Below, one piece after another: positions 17,360 to 22,918 of a DNA stretch of 22,918 bases. The DNA comes from a virus. How positions within the stretch are numbered: the first letter of the stretch is position 1; each line of letters opens with the position of its first letter. The notes beneath the pieces are model-generated. The model was not told the origin of the DNA. It did not search any database and saw nothing but the letters and a program-made list of their open reading frames with translations. A program made the translations under genes and the position numbers. Location of the stretch: the IMG/VR virus record IMGVR_UViG_3300025417_000092, positions 1-22,918 of that record, one strand, 5' to 3'.

Positions 17360-18259
17360 TTATACTCTATTAATGGTAAGGATAGATCCCTGTGAATTTA
17401 CCCCCGAATAACTCGAAGAGATATCGTTTAGTGTTAGTGTAATTGAAGCAGGCGAGTTTAATGTAAAGTTTCCAGATGCATTAATATTGGTGCCGTACAT
17501 ATTTCTACCATATCCAGCACCGCCTTGTCTGGCCATATAAATTGAAGTAGAAACACTTGCACTAACTCCGCCGCCGCTGATACTACCGCATTGTGTCACA
17601 GTAACAGTATAATCTTTACTAGGATGATCGTCTAATGCAGATACTCGAGTATCTAATACCAGCTGATAAGTGCCTGCTAAAAGTACTGGAGAAGCACTAC
17701 TAGCACCGGTAGCTACCAGCATATACACCGGGCCGTATCCTCCGAAGCCAGATTCACCTTGAGCTCCTTGGGCTCCGGTTCCTATAGCGCCTTGAGCACC
17801 AGTGGCTCCTTGTGCGCCAGTATTACCTTGGTAGCCCATTGCTCCTTGTGCGCCACCACCGCCGCTGGTTCCCGGAGTGCCTTGACTACCTTGTGCGCCT
17901 GTAACGCCCTGTGATCCTTGAGAACCTGTACTTCCTTGTGATCCCTGTGCGCCAGTATTACCTTGATTGCCTTGTGAGCCTTGTGATCCCTGACTGCCTT
18001 GTGATCCCTGCGGCCCTTGGAATCCTTGGTAACCTTGATTACCAATAACTCCCTGATGACCCAGTAATCCTTGAGCACCTTGGTAGCCTTGGTAGCCAAT
18101 GGTTCCTGTATATTGTAGTGCTTGCCAGCTAGTAACCCCGTCCCCAATTTTAAATTTCTTTGTATCGGATTCCCAACCTGGTTCGCCCTGATCCAATGTA
18201 GGGTTATTAGTTGTCCAGTTTGCAGCAGTGTCTCTTCTTAATTGTATTCTGTTAGCCAT
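17360..18259 (-). CDS. Collagen-like fibre with Mtd-type N-terminal head (299 aa)
   Basis: Residues 1-50 (MANRIQLRRDTAANW, LDQGEPGWESDT, FKIGDGVTSWQAL) match the N-terminal domain of major-tropism-determinant-like phage proteins, which acts as the virion-attachment adaptor. A Gln-rich Gly-X-Y tract (about 55-172) of GYQ, GSQ and GAQ triplets follows. The C-terminal domain (about 175-299, GPVYMLVATGASSAS onward) is beta-rich and unlike the gp53 and S74 tips of the neighbours; I do not recognise it. The role is probably a virion fibre or adhesin. The head is nearly the same as that of the next gene upstream (18285-19136), down to the DNA around the start codon. Only a weak CGAG-like Shine-Dalgarno is present. 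Confidence 0.85.
   Translation of the reverse strand: MANRIQLRRDTAANWTTNNPTLDQGEPGWESDTKKFKIGDGVTSWQALQYTGTIGYQGYQGAQGLLGHQGVIGNQGYQGFQGPQGSQGSQGSQGSQGNQGNTGAQGSQGSTGSQGSQGVTGAQGSQGTPGTSGGGGAQGAMGYQGNTGAQGATGAQGAIGTGAQGAQGESGFGGYGPVYMLVATGASSASPVLLAGTYQLVLDTRVSALDDHPSKDYTVTVTQCGSISGGGVSASVSTSIYMARQGGAGYGRNMYGTNINASGNFTLNSPASITLTLNDISSSYSGVNSQGSILTINRV
18222..18259 (-). repeat. Near-identical 5' coding repeat, copy 1
   Basis: The first codons of this gene (MANRIQLRRDTAAN) are nearly identical in DNA to 19099-19136, the start of the neighbouring paralogue. They differ at only a few positions, so the two heads come from a recent duplication or are kept alike by gene conversion. Confidence 0.75.
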
Positions 18260-18284
18260 ATTATTGCTCGTTGTTTAAATTATT

Positions 18285-19136
18285 TTAATTTCCTATAGCC
18301 ATCCAATAGAACGGTATTATTTCCCATGAAGAGACTCTACCTTCGCCTGCACCGAGCCACGCACCCGATGTTGTTGGATCAGGCCAAGATCCGCCGTTGT
18401 CACCGTAACTGGCTACTGCCCCACTTCGTTTACCGTCGGCAAACGGTGTGACTAATATTGAAAATACTCCAGTTGGAAAGGTTCTAGGCCAAGCTACATA
18501 CTGTGGTGATTGGGTTGGGTTAACTTGTCCCCACTGCATTATTAATCCGTTGGGTAGCTCTGTCCATCCGGTACCTGAAATACATCCTGTAAATCCTGCT
18601 GCACCTGGAGATCCTTGGGCACCTTGAGATCCAGTTCCTGCAGCGCCCTGAACACCTTGCGATCCCTGAGCACCTGTGGCACCGGTAGCACCAGTGGCTC
18701 CTTGATAACCTTGAGCCCCACCTTCACCGCCAGCACCACCTATGCCTGGGACTCCTTGGGCTCCGGTGATCCCTTGTGCGCCTTGAGCGCCCTGAGCACC
18801 TACAGGGCCTTGACATCCGTTTCTTCCGTTGTAGCCTTGAAATCCTTGATATCCAAATCCCTCTGCACCTTGGAATCCGCGGGGTCCTTGATAGCCCTGT
18901 GGTCCTGGAACATTACTTGGTGCACCTTGTGCCCCTTGTCCCGGTATACCTTGAAAGCCCTGTGGCCCTTGATTTCCAGGACTCATATAACCTAGGCTAC
19001 TCCATTGGCTTACACCGTCTCCGACCTTCATACGACCTGTATCTACTTCGACACCGGGCTCTCCTTGATCTAAAATAGGATTAAAGCTAGTCCAATTTGC
19101 TGCATAGTCTCTTCTTAATTGTATTCTATTAGCCAT
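18285..19136 (-). CDS. Collagen-like fibre with Mtd-type head and gp53-like tip (283 aa)
   Basis: The head (1-50, MANRIQLRRDYAANW, LDQGEPGVEVDT, MKVGDGVSQW) is the Mtd-type adaptor shared with the gene at 17360-18259. A Gly-X-Y tract (about 54-182) has several short breaks (GAPSNVPGPQ, GEGFGYQG). The C-terminal domain (about 190-283) opens TELPNGLIMQWGQ and ends IIPFYWMAIGN, the gp53-like fibre-tip signature also seen in the 147-aa protein at 241-684. The product is a likely receptor-binding short fibre. ATG is 3 bp after the upstream S74 gene stop, so coupled translation is likely. Head, shaft and tip clearly have separate histories. Confidence 0.87.
   Translation of the reverse strand: MANRIQLRRDYAANWTSFNPILDQGEPGVEVDTGRMKVGDGVSQWSSLGYMSPGNQGPQGFQGIPGQGAQGAPSNVPGPQGYQGPRGFQGAEGFGYQGFQGYNGRNGCQGPVGAQGAQGAQGITGAQGVPGIGGAGGEGGAQGYQGATGATGATGAQGSQGVQGAAGTGSQGAQGSPGAAGFTGCISGTGWTELPNGLIMQWGQVNPTQSPQYVAWPRTFPTGVFSILVTPFADGKRSGAVASYGDNGGSWPDPTTSGAWLGAGEGRVSSWEIIPFYWMAIGN
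19099..19136 (-). repeat. Near-identical 5' coding repeat, copy 2
   Basis: Partner of the copy at 18222-18259; both code the same Mtd-type head start. Confidence 0.75.
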
Positions 19137-19139
19137 ATC

Positions 19140-20039
19140 TTATTCTTCTTTTTTAGATTCTAATTGATTAACACGATCAGTTAATTCTTTAATAGCCGCA
19201 AAGGCTAGGGCAACTAATTTTTGATAGTCAACAGCTAGAGTGCCGTCGGCTTTGACCCTTACTGCTAGAGGAAATGCTGATTGAACATCTTGTGCTATTA
19301 CACCAAAATCGTTCTTTTGAATATGGTAACCGTCCTCACCGCCTTTGCCGGCAATATACTGATCCGACCAATCATAAGTCTTGCCGCCAATGGCATTGAC
19401 TATGGATAATGCGTTGGTAATATCTGCTATGTTTTCTTTAAATTTAATATCAGATGTATAATACGCGGTGACGTTTCCGTATATGTTTAGGTCAGTTCCG
19501 TTGGTATTTCCAAACCCTGCAGGAGAGCCGCTGTTGTTATATATAATTTGTCCGTTAGTGCCTGCTACTGGACCTGGCACACCTTGAGAACCTTGAAACC
19601 CGGGGGAACCTTGTGCTCCGGGGGAACCTTGATATCCTGCACTGCCTTGCGATCCCTTTTGACCAGTTAGACCGTTGCTGCCAGCTGCGCCTGGAGAACC
19701 TTGACTGCCTGAATTTCCTTGATACCCTTGATAGCCTGTAGCTCCTTGGGCTCCTTGATAGCCTATAACACCTTGACAACCTTGGGCACCCACCATGCCC
19801 TGACTACCGCTCATACCTTGAACACCTATGGCTCCCTGATTGCCTTGGGAACCATGTGCACCTTGAGGTCCGCTAGGCCCAAGTGGCCCTACTGGTCCGC
19901 TGGGACCACCTCCTGTGTAAAGGGTAGAAAGTGCGCTATTAACTTTTTCAAAGGCAACTCGAATACTGTCGCCTGTCCCATCATTAGGACCGCTGCCTGT
20001 GTTAATTAATACTTGACATAATGGGGGGTTAAAAGCCAT
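19140..20039 (-). CDS. Short collagen-like fibre with peptidase S74 chaperone (299 aa)
   Basis: The N-terminal segment (about 8-41) contains GPNDGTGDSIRVAFEKVNSA, a head type related to that of the 147-aa fibre. A Gly-X-Y tract (about 45-157) with GYQ, GSQ and GSP triplets follows. A short linker GQIIYNNSGSPAGFG leads to the S74 chaperone (about 193-299) with predicted dyad S196 and K201 (TSDIKFKENI), FGVIAQDVQSAFPLAV and a C-terminal coiled coil ending KKEE. Self-cleavage would leave a mature fibre of about 195 residues. The S74 domain is a clear paralogue of the one in the 984-aa protein. A good AGAGGT lies 6 nt before ATG; a TAAATA-core box lies 32 bp upstream. Confidence 0.92.
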   Translation of the reverse strand: MAFNPPLCQVLINTGSGPNDGTGDSIRVAFEKVNSALSTLYTGGGPSGPVGPLGPSGPQGAHGSQGNQGAIGVQGMSGSQGMVGAQGCQGVIGYQGAQGATGYQGYQGNSGSQGSPGAAGSNGLTGQKGSQGSAGYQGSPGAQGSPGFQGSQGVPGPVAGTNGQIIYNNSGSPAGFGNTNGTDLNIYGNVTAYYTSDIKFKENIADITNALSIVNAIGGKTYDWSDQYIAGKGGEDGYHIQKNDFGVIAQDVQSAFPLAVRVKADGTLAVDYQKLVALAFAAIKELTDRVNQLESKKEE

Positions 20040-20070
20040 GGAATACCTCTATAAACTTGCGTTATAGAAG

Positions 20071-20078
20071 TATTTACC
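20071..20078 (-). promoter_or_regulatory. Late-promoter-like GGTAAATA box
   Basis: The minus strand reads GGTAAATACT. It matches the TAAATA core and the following CT of T4 late promoters, but the first two bases differ. It lies 32 bp before the ATG at 20039 and would head the collagen-fibre genes. Confidence 0.35.
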
Positions 20079-20090
20079 ATATTTTTATTG

Positions 20091-20318
20091 TTAGTGTAGT
20101 GTTCGATTTTCTAGGTCGTGTATGTCATCGATGCCAAATAGGCTTAGAATTATCAAGACTTCTTCCGGAGGATCATCCATTAAGTGTTCTGGAATCATAA
20201 AACTCTTTAAATCCCCATCTGGTCCTAGGACAAATCCAAAATCATCGGGACCGTATTCATTTGTTGTTTCGTCGTATTCTTCAATTTCTACGACTGTTTC
20301 TACATTGTTGTTGGGCAT
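20091..20318 (-). CDS. Small acidic protein, function unknown
   Basis: 75 aa from the preferred ATG at 20318 (MPNNNVETVVEIEEYDE). An in-frame ATG nine codons upstream (20345) exists, but the internal one has CGGAG 7 nt in front of it, so I chose it. The product is strongly acidic (EIEEYDE, YGPDDFG, DDPPEE, DDIHDLE) with a short hydrophobic helix VLIILSLFG near the C-terminus. There is no Cys and no recognisable domain. It is placed between the superoxide dismutase gene and the collagen-fibre genes, 61 bp after the former. I cannot suggest a function. Confidence 0.75.
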   Translation of the reverse strand: MPNNNVETVVEIEEYDETTNEYGPDDFGFVLGPDGDLKSFMIPEHLMDDPPEEVLIILSLFGIDDIHDLENRTLH

Positions 20319-20325
20319 ACTTATT

Positions 20326-20330
20326 CTCCG
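20326..20330 (-). promoter_or_regulatory. Ribosome binding site deciding the start at 20318
   Basis: The minus strand reads CGGAG, 7 nt before the ATG at 20318 and inside the frame that would be coding if the upstream ATG at 20345 were used. This favours the shorter 75-aa product. Confidence 0.7.
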
Positions 20331-20379
20331 TTTAAAGTATAACATATTTTGTGACTATAAATTAGTCTTTCGATAACAA

Positions 20380-20931
20380 TTACACGCCCTCCAGTTTAAT
20401 ATTAATACGATTCCAATCAATGATTTTCCATTGTCCTGCTAGATATTTTTCCTTATCAGTACCAAAATCTGTCATAAAAGAGTGTTCCCACCAATCTACA
20501 AGCAACAATATATCTTGTTTAATTTCGTGATTGACGATGGTTTTGATCTTACCGTCTTTACTCAGATAAATCCAACCGCTGCCCTGTATTTTCATAGCAG
20601 CAGTTTCGAATGTTTCTTTGAATTTGTCCCAACCCTTGTAGTGTTTTTCGATAAACTCTAGTATAGCACCACTGGGAGCGTTGCCGCTTTTGTAAGGTTG
20701 GAATTGAGCAAAATAGATACTATGTAGGAAAGCACCTGCTTCATTGAAGTTATGATCGCCTTCACCTCGGTTAAAACGATCAACATAGGCTTTATAAAGT
20801 GTTCCGTAGTGGTAATCTATGGATTCTTTGCTGAGACTAGGGTCAAGGGCGCTCCTTGAATAGTCCAGTTCTATTTGAACTAGATCGCTAGGATCGCGCC
20901 CTTCGGCAATAAGTTTGATAAAATTATACAT
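20380..20931 (-). CDS. Fe/Mn-type superoxide dismutase homologue
   Basis: 183 aa, close to the usual 190-210. The four metal ligands align with E. coli SodB: H41 (IDYHYG), H70 (GAFLHS), D146 and H150 (DWWEH). GSGWIYL (117-123), YLAGQWKIIDWN and the gate Tyr Y49 (YKAYV) are also present. The enzyme would convert superoxide to peroxide and oxygen in the host cytoplasm. G66 replaces the Fe-type Gln69, and H135 (IVNHE) aligns with the His of mycobacterial-type SODs, so the metal is uncertain. The second-shell His30 position is L45 and its partner Tyr (H ligand +3) is M153. About 20 residues precede the usual start. GAGAAG lies before ATG, and a GATAAATA box lies 22 bp upstream. Confidence 0.88.
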   Translation of the reverse strand: MYNFIKLIAEGRDPSDLVQIELDYSRSALDPSLSKESIDYHYGTLYKAYVDRFNRGEGDHNFNEAGAFLHSIYFAQFQPYKSGNAPSGAILEFIEKHYKGWDKFKETFETAAMKIQGSGWIYLSKDGKIKTIVNHEIKQDILLLVDWWEHSFMTDFGTDKEKYLAGQWKIIDWNRINIKLEGV

Positions 20932-20952
20932 TTCTTCTCAGTCTTGTATAGA

Positions 20953-20960
20953 TATTTATC
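20953..20960 (-). promoter_or_regulatory. Late-promoter-like GATAAATA box
   Basis: The minus strand reads CCGATAAATATC, 7 of 8 with TATAAATA. It lies 22 bp before the superoxide dismutase ATG in the gap after the glycosyltransferase stop, so the dismutase is probably expressed late with the structural genes. Confidence 0.55.
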
Positions 20961-20968
20961 GGTAAAAA

Positions 20969-22246
20969 TTAAATCTTGAGCTCGCCTGCAAAGCGTTCCC
21001 CGCCGTCTTTAATAGCAACTAGCCACGCTACAGTCACACAACTATCCATATTCTTCATCCAATCATTAGGGAAAAATGTTTCTCTACGAAACTCTTGGAA
21101 ACGAATTGTGTGATTATCAATGAAGTTTCCTAGATAAGCATCGGTATAATATAGGAAACTATTTTCGTTCCAGTAGCTGACATGAGTAGGATCTTGGAAA
21201 GCGCCGCGACCGTCTGTGCTAGGAACTTCAATAAATGCCCACCCACCATGTGCTAGCACACGATGTATTTCGCCCATGATCTTGGTTTTGTCATGCAGAT
21301 GTTCTATGATGTGGCTGGCATTTAATACGCCTACTGAGTTATCAGGTAATGGAATACCGTTATTTAAATCAGCAACAACATTAGATCCTTCTCGTAAATC
21401 TACAGTATAATATCCAGGATAAGGATTTAATCCGCCGCCGATATCTACATTCATTAACCCTCGTAATTGCGAGTCCCTCTCTGCTAATTTACGAGCATTT
21501 TCAATAAACAACTCTCTAGTTCTTTCTTGAATCTGTGCATTGCGTTCATTTATTGAAGTATTAACACCTGTAATTCTATAGATATATAATACCTTAGGAA
21601 TGTAAAATACCTTGGTTGTTAAATAGGTACGAATACAAAGGTCGTGGTCCTCACATACAAATGCATTGTCGCTGTAACCGCCTGCCTTAAAATATGCCTC
21701 ACGACGCCACGATCTTACATGATCGGGTGCATACCAAATGTAGGAAAAACTTTGGCTGGTAGGAGGAAACGTCTTCATAGCAATTAGGTCTCGCCCTCTA
21801 AATGGATATGTATAGTGAGTCCAACCGTATTCCTTCATATAAGGAATAAATGGTTTGTTTGGATCCATATCGAACATAGCATCGTCACTGTAGACAAATC
21901 CTACTTCGTTGTCTTGATATGCTATGTTTAATTCTTCTAAACAATCCGGGGTTAATAAATCATCGTGATCAACTTCAACAAACACATCACCTGTACATTT
22001 ATCGCAGGCCATACGTTTAATCATTCCTATATTAACAATCTTGGTGCGAGTATCAAATACTTTTACTCGTGGATCGTTAAAAATAGTATCCGGAATTTCT
22101 GCAGGAGTGCACTTATTGTTGGTATAGATAATCCATTCCCAATTACCATATGTTTGTGCAACCAGGCTTTCGTAGAGTTCTACTAAAAATGGAATGTTGT
22201 TTGGATCGTGTTCGCAAGTGATGATGCTATATTTTAAATTATTCAT
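20969..22246 (-). CDS. Glycosyltransferase (GT2-like) fused to SAM methyltransferase
   Basis: 425 aa from ATG at 22246; a TTG three codons upstream is in frame, but the ATG directly follows the upstream stop (1-bp gap). Residues about 5-230 are a GT-A glycosyltransferase: YSIITCEHD, a metal-binding VDHDDLLTPD (92-101), SDDAMFD, and an acidic CEDHDLCIRTY (198-208) where the catalytic base is expected. Residues about 265-425 are a class I, Methyltransf_11-like domain: VDIGGGLNPYPGYYTVDLRE (SAM motif I and acidic strand 2), HIIEHL, EIHRVLAHGGWAFIEVP. The protein probably transfers a sugar and methylates a sugar or nearby group. The acceptor may be host surface glycan, phage DNA or virion protein; the sequence does not say. 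There is no signal peptide or membrane anchor. Confidence 0.9.
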   Translation of the reverse strand: MNNLKYSIITCEHDPNNIPFLVELYESLVAQTYGNWEWIIYTNNKCTPAEIPDTIFNDPRVKVFDTRTKIVNIGMIKRMACDKCTGDVFVEVDHDDLLTPDCLEELNIAYQDNEVGFVYSDDAMFDMDPNKPFIPYMKEYGWTHYTYPFRGRDLIAMKTFPPTSQSFSYIWYAPDHVRSWRREAYFKAGGYSDNAFVCEDHDLCIRTYLTTKVFYIPKVLYIYRITGVNTSINERNAQIQERTRELFIENARKLAERDSQLRGLMNVDIGGGLNPYPGYYTVDLREGSNVVADLNNGIPLPDNSVGVLNASHIIEHLHDKTKIMGEIHRVLAHGGWAFIEVPSTDGRGAFQDPTHVSYWNENSFLYYTDAYLGNFIDNHTIRFQEFRRETFFPNDWMKNMDSCVTVAWLVAIKDGGERFAGELKI

Positions 22247-22247
22247 A

Positions 22248-22817
22248 TTAGTCAAAGAAAAATAGTTGAACTAAACGACCGTCATAGTTAGTTTGTCCGA
22301 AGTATGTACCGGCCGAATGTATGCTCTGTGCATCCATAATAACTAATCTATTATATACATTGCCTGTGGAATCTACAATATCAAATTTAGTTGCATCTAA
22401 AAATCCGCCTTCAAATGCTTGATCAGTGCCCGGGTCACCTGCTCTTGCAGCACCTGATACTTTTGATCGATGTGTACGTGTTCCACTTTCTAGTGGAGCA
22501 TCGGGTGTAAGATAAATCATAGCTGCCCACTTTTGCAGATCATGGTGATATACTTGAGGATCGCTCGATGTGGTAATTTGGAAACATCCGTTGGGGCTAT
22601 TAGTAGGAAAATTAGTGATCTTTTCTCCCATGATGTTTTCAAATACTTCTTTTATGTTGTCGGGATGGTATGCTTCTGTTGATCTAATACCTTTGTAATA
22701 TCTTAAATCTGCTGCATAATTAACACTCAGTGCGAATCGTCTGACGCTGTGCGGATCAGAATAAAAGTTATCTACAACAAATAACTTTTTAAGATAGTTG
22801 GGATTAATTTCTAACAT
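22248..22817 (-). CDS. DUF6445-like protein, probable 2OG-Fe(II) oxygenase fold
   Basis: 189 aa from ATG at 22817. An in-frame GTG at 22826 would add three residues, but nothing resembling a Shine-Dalgarno precedes it. The C-terminal two thirds shows an oxygenase-like order: H91 and D93 in YHHDLQKWAAMIYLTPDAP, distal H167 in DAQSIHSAG, and R181 in DGRLVQLFFFD. The N-terminus (KLFVVDNFYSDPHSVRRFAL) is typical of DUF6445 proteins found in marine phages and bacteria. Activity and substrate are unknown. It is followed after 1 bp by the glycosyltransferase-methyltransferase gene, so the two are probably co-translated and may act on the same target. An ACTAAATA box lies 24 bp upstream. Confidence 0.72.
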   Translation of the reverse strand: MLEINPNYLKKLFVVDNFYSDPHSVRRFALSVNYAADLRYYKGIRSTEAYHPDNIKEVFENIMGEKITNFPTNSPNGCFQITTSSDPQVYHHDLQKWAAMIYLTPDAPLESGTRTHRSKVSGAARAGDPGTDQAFEGGFLDATKFDIVDSTGNVYNRLVIMDAQSIHSAGTYFGQTNYDGRLVQLFFFD

Positions 22818-22840
22818 GGCACTCACTTTTTATGTAGTGA

Positions 22841-22848
22841 TATTTAGT
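22841..22848 (-). promoter_or_regulatory. Late-promoter-like ACTAAATA box
   Basis: The minus strand reads ACTAAATA, 24 bp before the ATG at 22817. It sits in the 78-bp divergent gap and could start the transcript for the enzyme genes. Confidence 0.4.
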
Positions 22849-22852
22849 GATG

Positions 22853-22870
22853 GTTAAATACTAGTATAAT
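22853..22870 (+). promoter_or_regulatory. Plus-strand promoter candidates for the divergent gene
   Basis: The plus strand has GTTAAATAC (22853-22861; TAAATA late core, 35 bp before the ATG at 22896) and a perfect TATAAT at 22865-22870. No good -35 is visible 16-18 bp upstream of the TATAAT, so which of the two is used cannot be decided here. Confidence 0.4.
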
Positions 22871-22895
22871 TTTTTTACGTAAAGGAATTTGTATC

Positions 22896-22918
22896 ATGGA
22901 AATTATCATTGGAATTAT
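22896..22918 (+). CDS. Start of divergent gene, truncated by window edge
   Basis: ATG at 22896 is preceded by AAAGGA (22881-22886) with 9-nt spacing. The seven visible codons read MEIIIGI, strongly hydrophobic, so a membrane protein or a buried first strand is possible. It is the only plus-strand gene I can support. The product cannot be identified from so few residues. Confidence 0.5.

Noticed and set aside
17360-19136. Diversity-generating retroelement suggested by Mtd-type heads
   Set aside because: No reverse transcriptase, template repeat or C-type-lectin variable region is visible in the window; only the head domain is shared with Mtd.
20048-20068. 7-bp inverted repeat (TCTATAA / TTATAGA) before the short S74 fibre gene
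   Set aside because: The stem is short and AT-rich with no U-tract. It could touch the Shine-Dalgarno, but the pairing is too weak to call a control element.
20336-20344. Extended -10 (TGTTATACT) before the small acidic gene
   Set aside because: The implied transcript start would fall on or next to the Shine-Dalgarno at 20326-20330, and there is no -35 match.
22247-22255. TTG start at 22255 for the glycosyltransferase fusion
   Set aside because: It would overlap the upstream stop by 8 bp with no ribosome binding site; the ATG at 22246 directly follows that stop.
22818-22826. GTG start at 22826 for the DUF6445-like gene
   Set aside because: The ATG three codons in gives a normal start, and no Shine-Dalgarno precedes the GTG.
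1-22918. tRNA genes, intrinsic terminators, insertion sequences, attachment sites
   Set aside because: I saw no cloverleaf-like segment, no GC-rich hairpin with a U-run in the spacers, and no transposase or integrase; spacers are all under 100 bp.

Overview
This window looks like part of the tail-fibre and host-recognition region of a tailed bacteriophage, most likely a T4-like marine myovirus of the cyanophage or pelagiphage type. The evidence is a run of fibre genes with collagen-like Gly-X-Y repeats, TGALxVxGGVGIGG fibre repeats, two peptidase-S74 auto-chaperone domains, Mtd-like N-terminal adaptors, tandem HxH-bearing tip proteins and a Gly-rich spike. These are mixed with metabolic and modification enzymes of the sort found in large marine phages. 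T4-late-promoter-like TAAATA boxes precede most units. The host cannot be told from the window.

All genes but one lie on the minus strand, so transcription runs from high to low coordinates. At the right end (22.9-20.1 kb) are a DUF6445/2OG-oxygenase-like protein, a glycosyltransferase-methyltransferase fusion, a Fe/Mn superoxide dismutase homologue and a small acidic protein. A divergent plus-strand gene starts at the extreme right edge. From 20.0 to 17.4 kb are three short collagen-like fibre proteins with swapped heads and tips. From 17.4 to 5.1 kb are the large structural genes: a He_PIG/Ig-like protein of 828 aa, a 984-aa collagen protein ending in an S74 chaperone, a 616-aa collagen/fibre protein and a 1628-aa repeat fibre. 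From 5.1 to 3.5 kb are three tandem small tip proteins, each with two HxH motifs. From 3.5 to 2.3 kb is an overlapping three-gene unit of two small conserved phage proteins and a P4H-type 2OG-Fe(II) oxygenase. From 2.3 kb to the left edge are a Cys-rich FN3/Gly-rich protein, a small fibre with a gp53-like tip, and the start of an unrecognised protein that runs off the window.

Genes are packed with 1-60 bp gaps or 4-11 bp overlaps, which suggests translational coupling within a few late transcription units. The working picture is a late module that builds several alternative fibres from a shared set of interchangeable domains. The nearby hydroxylase-like and glycosyltransferase genes could modify the collagen-like fibres. 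That last point is inference: no sequence feature links these enzymes directly to the fibres.
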